From assembly GCF_965216805.1 (NCBI RefSeq), contig NZ_CBDCGN010000002.1, positions 1,612,001-1,676,000 of the forward strand: 64,000 nucleotides of DNA, read 5' to 3'. This DNA is from Panacagrimonas sp965216805 (GTDB taxonomy: Bacteria; Pseudomonadota; Gammaproteobacteria; Nevskiales; Nevskiaceae). Both the position numbers and the translations under genes were made by a program. Below are positions 44,280 through 51,486 of the stretch, in pieces; position 1 is the first letter of the stretch, and every line of letters starts with the position of its first letter. The notes below the pieces were generated by a model. The model was not told the origin of the DNA. It saw only the letters and a list, made by a program, of their open reading frames with translations, and searched no databases.

Positions 44280-46211
44280 ATGGCGAAGATTATCGGCATC
44301 GACCTTGGTACCACCAATTCCTGCGTCGCCATCCTCGAAGGCGGCGTGGCCAAGGTCATCGAAAACTCGGAAGGCGAGCGCACCACGCCCTCGGTCGTGG
44401 CCTACACCGACGACGGCCAGGTGATCGCCGGTCGCAGCGCCAAGCGCCAGGCCGTCACCAATCCGCACAACACCCTGTTTGCGGTCAAGCGCCTGATCGG
44501 CCGCCGCTTCGAAGACGGCGTGGTGCAGAAGGACATCGACATGGTGCCCTACAAGATCGCCAAGGCGCCCAACGGCGATGCCTGGGTCGAGGTCAAGGGC
44601 AAGAAGATGGCGCCGCCGGAGATTTCCGCGCAGGTGCTGGCCAAGATGAAGAAAACCGCCGAGGACTATCTCGGCGAGCCGGTCACCGAGGCCGTCATCA
44701 CGGTGCCCGCATACTTCAACGACTCGCAGCGTCAGGCAACCAAGGACGCCGGCCGCATCGCGGGCCTCGAGGTCAAGCGCATCATCAACGAGCCAACCGC
44801 CGCGGCATTGGCCTTCGGCATGGACAAGGTCAAGGGCGACCGCAAGATCGCCGTGTACGACCTCGGCGGCGGTACCTTCGACGTGTCCATCATCGAAATC
44901 GCGGAAGTCGACGGCGAACACCAGTTCGAGGTGCTGTCCACCAACGGCGACACCTTCCTCGGCGGCGAAGACTTCGACATGCGGGTCATCGACTACATCG
45001 CGGCCGAGTTTCAGAAGGAGCAGGGCATCGACCTGAAGAAGGATCCCTTGGCCCTGCAGCGCCTCAAGGAAGCGGCGGAGAAGGCCAAGATCGAGCTGTC
45101 GAGCACCACGCAGACCGACATCAACCTGCCGTACGTGACCGCGGACGCTTCGGGGCCGAAGCATCTGAACATGAAGCTGTCGCGCGCCAAGCTCGAAGCC
45201 CTGGTCGAGGATCTGATCCAGCGCACCATCGGTCCCTGCCAGACCGCGCTCAAGGATGCCGGCCTCAAGGCCACCGAGATCCAGGAGATCATCCTGGTCG
45301 GCGGCCAGACGCGCATGCCCAAGGTGCAGGAGACGGTGAAAGCCCTGTTCGGCAAGGAGCCGCGCAAGGACGTGAACCCGGACGAGGCCGTGGCCGCCGG
45401 TGCTGCCATTCAGGGCGCCGTGCTCGCGGGCGACGTCAAGGACGTGCTGCTGCTTGACGTCACGCCGCTGTCGCTGGGTATCGAGACCTTGGGCGGCAAG
45501 ATGACCAAGCTGATCGAGAAGAACACCACCATCCCGACGCGCAAGTCCGAGACCTTTACCACCGCCGAGGACAACCAGAGCGCGGTGACGATCCAGGTGT
45601 TCCAGGGCGAGCGCGAAGTCGCTTCGGCCAACAAGAAGCTCGGCCAGTTCAATCTGGAGGGCATCGTGCCGGCGCCGCGCGGCATGCCGCAGGTGGAGGT
45701 GACCTTCGATATCGATGCCAACGGCATCCTGCATGTGTCGGCCAAGGACAAGGCCACCGGCAAGGAGCAGAGCATCCGCATCACCGCCAATTCCGGTCTC
45801 ACCGAAGACGAGATCAAGAACATGGTGAAGGACGCCGAGGTGCATGCCGAAGAGGACCGCAAGTTCAATGAGCTGATCGGCGCGCGCAATCAGGCGGACC
45901 AGTTGATTCACGGTGTGGAGAAGTCGCTCAAGGATCTGGACGCCGAGGTGCAGGACGACGAAAAGAAGTCCATCGCAGACGCCCTGGCCGCACTGCGCGA
46001 GTCCATGAAGGGTTCGGACAAGGACGATATCGACACCAAGACCCGCGCCTTGGCCGAGGCTTCCGCCAAGTTGGCCGAACGCGCCTACGCGAAGACCGGC
46101 GGTCCGGAAGGCGGTGCGGGTGCGGCGCCAGGTGCCGCGGCTGGCGGCGCCTCACAGGATTCGGACGTGGTGGACGCCGAGTTCACCGAGGTCAAGGACG
46201 ACAAGAAGTAA
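44280..46211 (+). CDS. dnaK: molecular chaperone DnaK (Hsp70)
   Basis: ATP-driven chaperone that binds exposed hydrophobic segments of client proteins, working with DnaJ and GrpE. It has 643 residues, full length. Seen: N-terminal IIGIDLGTTNSCVAI, VPAYFNDSQRQATKDAGRIA, IAVYDLGGGTFDVSIIEI, ILVGGQTRMPKVQE and the linker DVLLLDVTPLSLGIETLGG. The C-terminal tail is Gly/Ala-rich and ends DVVDAEFTEVKDDKK, the conserved acidic end. A good ribosome site (CCGGAG) precedes the ATG. It lies 58 bases after grpE. Confidence 0.98.
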   Translation: MAKIIGIDLGTTNSCVAILEGGVAKVIENSEGERTTPSVVAYTDDGQVIAGRSAKRQAVTNPHNTLFAVKRLIGRRFEDGVVQKDIDMVPYKIAKAPNGDAWVEVKGKKMAPPEISAQVLAKMKKTAEDYLGEPVTEAVITVPAYFNDSQRQATKDAGRIAGLEVKRIINEPTAAALAFGMDKVKGDRKIAVYDLGGGTFDVSIIEIAEVDGEHQFEVLSTNGDTFLGGEDFDMRVIDYIAAEFQKEQGIDLKKDPLALQRLKEAAEKAKIELSSTTQTDINLPYVTADASGPKHLNMKLSRAKLEALVEDLIQRTIGPCQTALKDAGLKATEIQEIILVGGQTRMPKVQETVKALFGKEPRKDVNPDEAVAAGAAIQGAVLAGDVKDVLLLDVTPLSLGIETLGGKMTKLIEKNTTIPTRKSETFTTAEDNQSAVTIQVFQGEREVASANKKLGQFNLEGIVPAPRGMPQVEVTFDIDANGILHVSAKDKATGKEQSIRITANSGLTEDEIKNMVKDAEVHAEEDRKFNELIGARNQADQLIHGVEKSLKDLDAEVQDDEKKSIADALAALRESMKGSDKDDIDTKTRALAEASAKLAERAYAKTGGPEGGAGAAPGAAAGGASQDSDVVDAEFTEVKDDKK

Positions 46212-46217
46212 AGCCCC

Positions 46218-46307
46218 GAGAATCGGCAATGGGGAATCGAGAATCGTGAAGGCGCTCCGGCGCCTTTACGGCTTTATGCGATTCCCGATTCTCGTCTCCC
46301 GATTCCC
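46218..46307. repeat. inverted GAATCGGGAAT-type repeat between dnaK and dnaJ
   Basis: Copies of a GAGAATCGGGAAT-like unit occur in forward orientation at 46218-46246 and reversed at 46279-46307, giving an imperfect stem around a smaller hairpin (GGCGC-TCC-GGCGCC, 46251-46263 region). The repeat ends seven bases before the dnaJ ATG and replaces the usual ribosome-site region. Similar units are common as dispersed repeats in xanthomonads (family knowledge). It may trim or attenuate the dnaK-dnaJ message. Confidence 0.7.
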
Positions 46308-46313
46308 AAGAAA

Positions 46314-47426
46314 ATGAGCAAACGCGACTACTACGAAGTCCTCGGCGTCAACCGTCAGGCCGGCGAGGACGACCTCAAGCGAGCATATCGTCGCTTGGCC
46401 ATGAAACTGCACCCGGATCGGAATCCGGGCGATGTCACGGCGGAAGAAAGATTCAAGGAGGCCAGCGAGGCCTACGAGGTGCTCGCCGACGCTCAGAAGC
46501 GCGCCATCTACGACCGCCATGGTCATGAAGGGCTCGAGCGTGGCGGTGGAGGCGGAGCAGGTGCGGGGTTCGCCGATATCTTCGGCGACGTTTTTTCCGA
46601 CATCTTCGGCGGCGGCCGCGGCGGTCCGCGTCGCGGGTCGGATCTGCGCTACTCGATGGAACTCACGCTGGAGCAGGCAGCGGCGGGTTCGGTCGAATCG
46701 ATCCGCATTCCTGGCCAGGAGAGCTGCAGCGACTGCGCCGGGCACGGCACTGCCAACGCCAAGCCGGCCCCCAAATGTCCAACCTGCGGCGGCGCCGGAC
46801 AGGTTCGTGTGCAGCAGGGCTTCTTCGTCCTGCAGCAGAGTTGTCCGCACTGTCGCGGTCGCGGCACTCAGGTCACCGACCCGTGCAAGACCTGTCGCGG
46901 TGTCGGCCGGGTACGACGCGACAAGACGCTGGAAGTGAAGATTCCGGCCGGGGTGGATACCGGCGATCGCATCCGCCTGAGCGGCGAAGGCGAGCCCGGA
47001 GAGCGCGGCGCCACGCCGGGCGATCTTTACGTCCAGATCACGGTGCTGCCGCACGATTTCTTCGAGCGGGACGGCGCCGACCTGCATTGCTCGGTGCCGA
47101 TCGACATCGTCAGTGCGACGCTCGGTGGCGAGATGGAAGTTCCCACATTGACCGGTAAGGCCCAGCTCAAGATCCCGGAGGGCACCCAGAACGGCAAGGT
47201 ATTCCGTCTGCGCGGCATGGGTCTGAAGTCGGTGCGCGGTGCCGGCACCGGCGATCTGCTGTGTGCGGTGGTGGTCGAGACCCCGGTCAGTCTGACCAAA
47301 CGGCAGAAAGAGTTGCTGCGCGAGTTCGGCGATTCCATGGCCGGCAGCGACGCCAAGCACAACCCCGAAGCGGCCTCATGGCTGGACCGGGCGAAGAAAT
47401 TCATCGAGGAACATCTCAAGGCTTGA
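46314..47426 (+). CDS. dnaJ: chaperone protein DnaJ (Hsp40)
   Basis: Delivers clients to DnaK and triggers its ATPase. It has 370 residues, full length. J domain at the N-terminus with the HPD motif (RRLAMKLHPDRNPGD), a Gly/Phe-rich linker, four CxxCxGxG zinc-finger repeats (SCSDCAGHGTAN, KCPTCGGAGQV, SCPHCRGRGTQ, PCKTCRGVGRV), and C-terminal client-binding domains. It lies about 100 bases after dnaK, across an inverted repeat that leaves no clear ribosome site, so it may be poorly translated or coupled. Confidence 0.97.
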   Translation: MSKRDYYEVLGVNRQAGEDDLKRAYRRLAMKLHPDRNPGDVTAEERFKEASEAYEVLADAQKRAIYDRHGHEGLERGGGGGAGAGFADIFGDVFSDIFGGGRGGPRRGSDLRYSMELTLEQAAAGSVESIRIPGQESCSDCAGHGTANAKPAPKCPTCGGAGQVRVQQGFFVLQQSCPHCRGRGTQVTDPCKTCRGVGRVRRDKTLEVKIPAGVDTGDRIRLSGEGEPGERGATPGDLYVQITVLPHDFFERDGADLHCSVPIDIVSATLGGEMEVPTLTGKAQLKIPEGTQNGKVFRLRGMGLKSVRGAGTGDLLCAVVVETPVSLTKRQKELLREFGDSMAGSDAKHNPEAASWLDRAKKFIEEHLKA

Positions 47427-47452
47427 GCGGTCGACGCGCCCGCAGAAGCGCT

Positions 47453-47550
47453 CAATTACGCCAAGGCGCAAAGGCGCCGCGTAAGGATTCACTGAAACCC
47501 TTTGGTTTTTTCTCTGCGTCCTCGCTGTTCTTCGCGCTGTGGCGTGATTG
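47453..47550. repeat. dispersed hairpin repeat, copy 1 (between dnaJ and nadC)
   Basis: A roughly 98-base foldable element bounded by CAATTACGCC (47453-47462) and GGCGTGATTG (47541-47550), complementary with one G-T pair. Inside are GGCGCAAAGGCGC-like and CTCTGCGTCCTCGCTGTTCT segments. A related element with the same boundary and core words is at 63616-63707. Here it lies between converging genes and may end both transcripts. Confidence 0.6.
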
Positions 47551-47562
47551 TTTTGATTTCGC

Positions 47563-48429
47563 TCACGTTGATGCAAAACGCATCGACAGATCCACCGCGT
47601 GCACGTGCTTGGTCAGGCTGCCGATGGAGATGCGATCCACCCCGGTGTCAGCCAGAGCCCGGATGCGTTGCAGGGTGGCGCCCCCGGAATATTCGATCAG
47701 GGTGCGGCCACCGCGGGCGCGGTGCGCGCGGGTCAGGCGGACGGCTTCGCGCAGCTCGGCATCGTCGAAATCGTCGACCAGCAGCAGGTCCACGTCTGCG
47801 TTGAGTGCCACCACCGCTTCTTCCAGCGACTCGGCCTCGGTCATCAACGCCACGCCAGCGTTGAGCGCGCGCGCCTGCGCGATGGCTGCGGCAATGCCGC
47901 CGGCGGCGGCGATGTGGTTTTCCTTGATCAGGATGCCGTCGTAAAGACCGATGCGATGATTGATGCCACCGCCGACACGCACGGCGTATTTCTGCGCATT
48001 GCGCAGGCCGGGCAGGGTCTTGCGCGTATCCACGATCTGCGTGCCGGTGCCGGCCACCGCGCTGACGTAGCGGGCGGTTTCGGTTGCGGTGGCGCTCAGG
48101 GTCTGCAGGAAATTGAGCGCGGTGCGTTCGGTTGTCAGAAGGGCGCGCGCCGGGCCCCGAATCTGCAGCACGACCTGGCCATCTTCAACCTGTTCGCCCT
48201 CAGCGCAGTGCCATTTGAGCTCCGCTGTGGACTGGAGCTGACGGAATACCTCGTCGACCCAGGGACGTCCGCAAAGTAGCGCGCTTTCGCGCGCGATGAC
48301 GTGCGCGGAGGCCTGCTGAGCGCCGGGAACCAATCGGGAGGTGACGTCGCCACTGCCGATGTCCTCGGCCAGTGCGCGTCGAACGGTTTCGGCCAGATCG
48401 TCGACGTAGTCCGGCAACTCGATTTTCAT
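47563..48429 (-). CDS. nadC: nicotinate-nucleotide pyrophosphorylase (carboxylating)
   Basis: Converts quinolinate and PRPP to nicotinate mononucleotide in NAD synthesis. It has 288 residues from ATG at 48429. Visible: the ALAEDIGSGDVTSRLVPG opening, ERTALNFLQTLSATAT, VDTRKTLPGLRNAQKYAVRV, HRIGLYDGILIKENH and a TIM-barrel end with EYSGGATLQRIRALADTGVD. Upstream, a tandem GCCTCAC array on the plus strand reads as GTGAGGC on the coding strand and supplies GAGG six bases before the start, so the repeat appears to form the ribosome site. Confidence 0.96.
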   Translation of the reverse strand: MKIELPDYVDDLAETVRRALAEDIGSGDVTSRLVPGAQQASAHVIARESALLCGRPWVDEVFRQLQSTAELKWHCAEGEQVEDGQVVLQIRGPARALLTTERTALNFLQTLSATATETARYVSAVAGTGTQIVDTRKTLPGLRNAQKYAVRVGGGINHRIGLYDGILIKENHIAAAGGIAAAIAQARALNAGVALMTEAESLEEAVVALNADVDLLLVDDFDDAELREAVRLTRAHRARGGRTLIEYSGGATLQRIRALADTGVDRISIGSLTKHVHAVDLSMRFAST

Positions 48430-48433
48430 TTTC

Positions 48434-48468
48434 GCCTCACGCCTCACGCCTCACGCCTCACGCCTCAC
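48434..48468. repeat. five tandem copies of GCCTCAC
   Basis: Five perfect 7-base copies lie just upstream of nadC. On the nadC strand they read GTGAGGC, and the last copy gives the GTGAGG that precedes the nadC ATG. Copy number may vary between strains. A short CCTCACGCCTCA echo is at about 48543-48554. Confidence 0.85.
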
Positions 48469-48570
48469 CGGGGCTACCGCCCGCCGGGTCGGCGCACGCA
48501 AGTGCCAAGTCAAGGCACTCGCGTAGGCTCGCGCCGTCCCGGCCCTCACGCCTCAGTGGGGTTGCGGTGG

Positions 48571-49482
48571 TCACGAAGGGAAAAAGAGAAATTCCAGCAG
48601 CGCCATCTGCGCCCACAGGCGATTCTCGGCCTCGTCCCAGACGATCGATTGCGGGCCATCGATGACGGCGGCGGAAACTTCTTCCCCACGGTGCGCGGGC
48701 AGGCAGTGCATGAACAAGGCGTTGGGCTTTGCGCAGGCCATCAAAGCTTCATTGACGTGGTAGGCCTTGAACGCGGTCAGGCGACGCTGCGTTTCCGCTT
48801 CCTGACCCATGCTGGTCCAGGTGTCGGTGATCACCAGATCCGCTCCTTTCACGGCCGCTTCGGGAGTGGCGCAGATCTGGATTGCGGTGCCGGCTGTGCG
48901 CACCAGTTCGGCGTCTGGCTCGAAACCCCGCGGGGTTGCGATACGCAGGGTGAAGCCGAACAGCGCGGCGGCTTCGATCCAGGAATGGCAGACGTTGTTG
49001 CCGTCGCCGATCCACGCAGCAAGCTTGCCGGCCGGATCTCCGGCGTGCTCGGTCCAGCATTGCAGATCGGCGAGCAACTGGCAGGGATGGTGCAGGTCGG
49101 ACAGGCCGTTGATCACCGGTACGCGCGAGTGAGCCGCCAGTTCGGACTGATCGGCCTGCGAGTCGTTGCGGATCATGATGGCGTCGCACATGCGCGACAG
49201 CACTCGCGCCGTGTCGGCGATCGGTTCGTCGCGGCCGATCTGGGTGTTGCCCGCGCTCAGGAACAGGGCGTGGCCACCATAACGCGCCATGCCGGCTTCG
49301 AAGCTGACGCGGGTGCGGGTCGAGTTCTTGGTGAAGATCATGGCCAGACTGCGGCCGACGAAGGGTCGGTAGCTGCGATCCGGCTGGCACTTGAGCTCGC
49401 TTGCGCGGGCAACGATGCGGCGTGCCTCCACGGCCGAAAGGTCCGACAGTTTCAGGAAATGACGCGCCACGGTTTTCGGCAC
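48571..49482 (-). CDS. argF: ornithine carbamoyltransferase
   Basis: Makes citrulline from ornithine and carbamoyl phosphate in arginine synthesis. It has 303 residues. The carbamoyl-phosphate site is FTKNSTRTRVSFE, followed by DLHHPCQLLADLQ and the ornithine-binding FMHCLPAHRGEEV; these separate it from the acetylornithine enzyme of xanthomonads as far as can be judged by eye. GTG at 49482 has no ribosome site; GTG at 49470, giving VARHFLKLSDLS, fits the family start better. The sodB terminator T-run lies directly upstream. Confidence 0.92.
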   Translation of the reverse strand: MPKTVARHFLKLSDLSAVEARRIVARASELKCQPDRSYRPFVGRSLAMIFTKNSTRTRVSFEAGMARYGGHALFLSAGNTQIGRDEPIADTARVLSRMCDAIMIRNDSQADQSELAAHSRVPVINGLSDLHHPCQLLADLQCWTEHAGDPAGKLAAWIGDGNNVCHSWIEAAALFGFTLRIATPRGFEPDAELVRTAGTAIQICATPEAAVKGADLVITDTWTSMGQEAETQRRLTAFKAYHVNEALMACAKPNALFMHCLPAHRGEEVSAAVIDGPQSIVWDEAENRLWAQMALLEFLFFPS

Positions 49483-49485
49483 CCC

Positions 49486-49514
49486 AAAAAGTGAGGGGCC
49501 GCCGAAGCGGCCCC
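49486..49514 (-). terminator. rho-independent terminator of sodB
   Basis: On the minus strand GGGGCCGC-TTCG-GCGGCCCC (49514 down to 49495) is a perfect 8-base-pair stem with a stable UUCG-type tetraloop, followed after four bases by TTTTT (49490-49486). It lies about 30 bases after the sodB stop and ends just before the argF start. Confidence 0.9.
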
Positions 49515-49543
49515 GCAGGTCGTTGCGGATCTGAGCCGTTGGA

Positions 49544-50119
49544 TCAGCCCAGATTCTTCTCCACGAAATCCCAGTTCACCAGCGCCCAGAAATGTTCCAG
49601 GTAGGTGGGACGGGCGTTGCGGTAGTCGATGTAATAGGCGTGTTCCCAGACATCGCAGGTCAACAGCGGCGTGGCACCTGCGGTCATCGGATTGCCGGCA
49701 CCCTGCGTCGTGGCGATCGCGATGGAACCGTCGCCGTTCTTGACCAGCCAGGCCCAGCCGGAGCCGAAGGTGCCGATCGCGGCTTCGGTGAACTGCTTCT
49801 TGAAGTCGTCGACGCCGCCAAAGGTCTTGACCAGGGCATCGGTCAGCTTCTTGCCGGGCGCGGCCTGCTTGGGCGTCAGGCAGTTCCAGAAGAAGGTGTG
49901 GTTCCACACCTGCGCGGCGTTGTTGAAGATCTTGCCGGAACTTTTCCTGACCATGTCGTCCAGCGACATGTTCTCGAACTCGGTGCCGGAGATGAGCTTG
50001 TTGCCGTTGTCGACATAAGCCTTGTGATGCTTGCCGTAGTGATAGTCCAGGGTTTCCGCCGACATGTGCGGCTGCAGCGCGTCGCGGGCGTAGGGGAGTT
50101 CGGGGAGCGTGAGAGCCAT
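49544..50119 (-). CDS. sodB: superoxide dismutase, iron type
   Basis: Removes superoxide in the cytoplasm. It has 191 residues, normal for FeSOD. Metal ligands are seen in TLDYHYGKHHKAYV, QVWNHTFFWNCL, and DVWEHAYYIDYRN. The AQVWNH context and the TTQGAGNP segment favour iron over manganese. The frame is open upstream, but ATG at 50119 gives the family start MALTLPELPYARDAL. Followed by a strong terminator; divergent from grxD across about 270 bases. Confidence 0.96.
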   Translation of the reverse strand: MALTLPELPYARDALQPHMSAETLDYHYGKHHKAYVDNGNKLISGTEFENMSLDDMVRKSSGKIFNNAAQVWNHTFFWNCLTPKQAAPGKKLTDALVKTFGGVDDFKKQFTEAAIGTFGSGWAWLVKNGDGSIAIATTQGAGNPMTAGATPLLTCDVWEHAYYIDYRNARPTYLEHFWALVNWDFVEKNLG

Positions 50120-50345
50120 GGATTCCTCGTCGAGCTGGTTCGGCCTGTAGGGCCGACTGGCGGGAAGGTGATGGGGCAAAGCAATGCGGACGGCGAAGAT
50201 ACGGCGCGAACCCGGCAGATTCAATACCGGGATGGCGCAGGGTGGATGGGACAGCGTTGTTGCTGGAGGGTGCGGGGGGACGCGGTACGGAACTTGCTGG
50301 CACCGCGGAGCCGCCATTCGCGGCGGCGAGTCCGATGGGGCGGGG

Positions 50346-50351
50346 TATAAT
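50346..50351 (+). promoter_or_regulatory. perfect -10 hexamer upstream of grxD
   Basis: TATAAT lies 38 bases before the grxD ATG, a fitting place for a sigma-70 -10 box. No good -35 is seen 16-18 bases upstream, so an activator or an unusual -35 may be needed. Confidence 0.5.
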
Positions 50352-50389
50352 TGGCGCTCGCCCATCGGTCACCCTTAAGGATCAAGATC

Positions 50390-50722
50390 ATGGATGCACT
50401 GGAACGCATCAAGAAGCAGGTTACCGACAATCCCATCATCGTCTACATGAAGGGCACACCGGACTTCCCGCAGTGCGGATTTTCGTCGCGCACGGTGCAG
50501 GCGCTCAATGCCTGCGGCGTCGAGTACGCCTACGTCAACATTTTCGAGGATGAAGAGGTGTACCGCTCGTTGCCCAAATACGCCAACTGGCCCACTTTCC
50601 CGCAGCTCTACGTCAAGGGCGAACTGGTGGGCGGCTGCGACATCACCCTCGACCTGTTCCAGTCGGGCGAGCTGCAGAAGATGCTCAAGGAAGCCGACGG
50701 CAACAAGAAAGCCGTGGCCTGA
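50390..50722 (+). CDS. grxD: monothiol glutaredoxin, Grx4 type
   Basis: Small iron-sulfur carrier and redox protein, 110 residues. The monothiol active site CGFS is in DFPQCGFSSRTVQALNA, and the glutathione-binding WPTFPQLYVKGELVGGCDI follows. A TATAAT box lies upstream and a strong hairpin downstream, so it is probably its own unit. It faces away from sodB. Confidence 0.96.
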   Translation: MDALERIKKQVTDNPIIVYMKGTPDFPQCGFSSRTVQALNACGVEYAYVNIFEDEEVYRSLPKYANWPTFPQLYVKGELVGGCDITLDLFQSGELQKMLKEADGNKKAVA

Positions 50723-50740
50723 TTCGAGCGGCTACTTCGA

Positions 50741-50775
50741 GAGCCCGCGGGCAGCTCAGCGCCCGCGGGCTCTTG
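50741..50775. terminator. terminator hairpin after grxD
   Basis: GAGCCCGCGGGC (50741-50752) and GCCCGCGGGCTC (50761-50772) form a perfect 12-base-pair stem with an 8-base loop. Only TTGT follows, so the T-run is poor. It lies between converging genes and may serve both. Confidence 0.7.
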
Positions 50776-50809
50776 TGCATCCGCTCCCACGTATCCGCGG
50801 TGAGGGGTT

Positions 50810-51358
50810 TCAGCTTGCGGGGATCAGCGCCGTCTCCGCCACTTGGCGACGGACTTCGACGCCCGCAAGCTTCTCGATCCAGGTCAGCGCGAAAGCCTGC
50901 GCCGTGCCCGGACCCTGACTGGTGATGCAATGGCCGTCGATCACCACCGGCAGATCGACATAGTGCAGCAGGTGTTCGCGCAGGCTTGGGTAGCAGGTCG
51001 CCTGCTTGCCGTCGAGCAGTCCCAGCGGCGACAGGGTCAGCGCCGGTGCCGCGCAGATGGCGCCGTACCAGCGATGGGCCTGGCGTTGCGCCGTGAGCAT
51101 GGCGGCCAGCGGCGCGCTCTTGGCCAGTTTCCTGGAGCCGGGCTCGCCGCCGGGTAGAACGATGGCGTCGAACACCTCGCCGCGGCGATCGCCGAGCAGG
51201 CTGTCGGCGTGCAGACGGATGCCGCGAGTGGCTTCGATCGATCGGTCCGACTCGATACTGCTCAAATCCACCTCGATCGAGGCGCGACGCAACAGGTTGA
51301 CCAGCGTGATCGTCTCCAGGCTTTCCGAGCCGTGTGCGATCGGAATCAGTACCTTCAT
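50810..51358 (-). CDS. DJ-1/PfpI family protein (YajL-like)
   Basis: A 182-residue protein of the DJ-1/ThiJ/PfpI superfamily, close to the DJ-1/YajL branch reported to protect proteins or sugars from oxidative or glyoxal damage. Seen: VLIPIAHGSESLETITLVNL with the conserved Glu, DAIVLPGGEPGSRKL, and the nucleophile-elbow Cys in WYGAICAAPALTLSPLGL. Divergent from the isocitrate dehydrogenase gene. The exact reaction is not certain. Confidence 0.88.
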   Translation of the reverse strand: MKVLIPIAHGSESLETITLVNLLRRASIEVDLSSIESDRSIEATRGIRLHADSLLGDRRGEVFDAIVLPGGEPGSRKLAKSAPLAAMLTAQRQAHRWYGAICAAPALTLSPLGLLDGKQATCYPSLREHLLHYVDLPVVIDGHCITSQGPGTAQAFALTWIEKLAGVEVRRQVAETALIPAS

Positions 51359-51486
51359 CGGCTTCTCCTTAGGGGGTGGATGTGCTGCTGGATGCTAGCG
51401 CGAACCGGACACGTGCAACGGCCGGGCACGTTAGAATCGGAGAACTGCGAAAGTCCCGAATGCCCATCTTCAGGAGGCACTGCCAC

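Noticed and set aside
44250..45911. A 553-codon open frame opposite dnaK.
   Set aside because: Antisense shadow, a well-known artefact at dnaK loci; no support from motifs or a ribosome site.
48434..48468. Tandem repeat array considered as a CRISPR.
   Set aside because: Units are 7 bases with no spacers and no cas genes are near.
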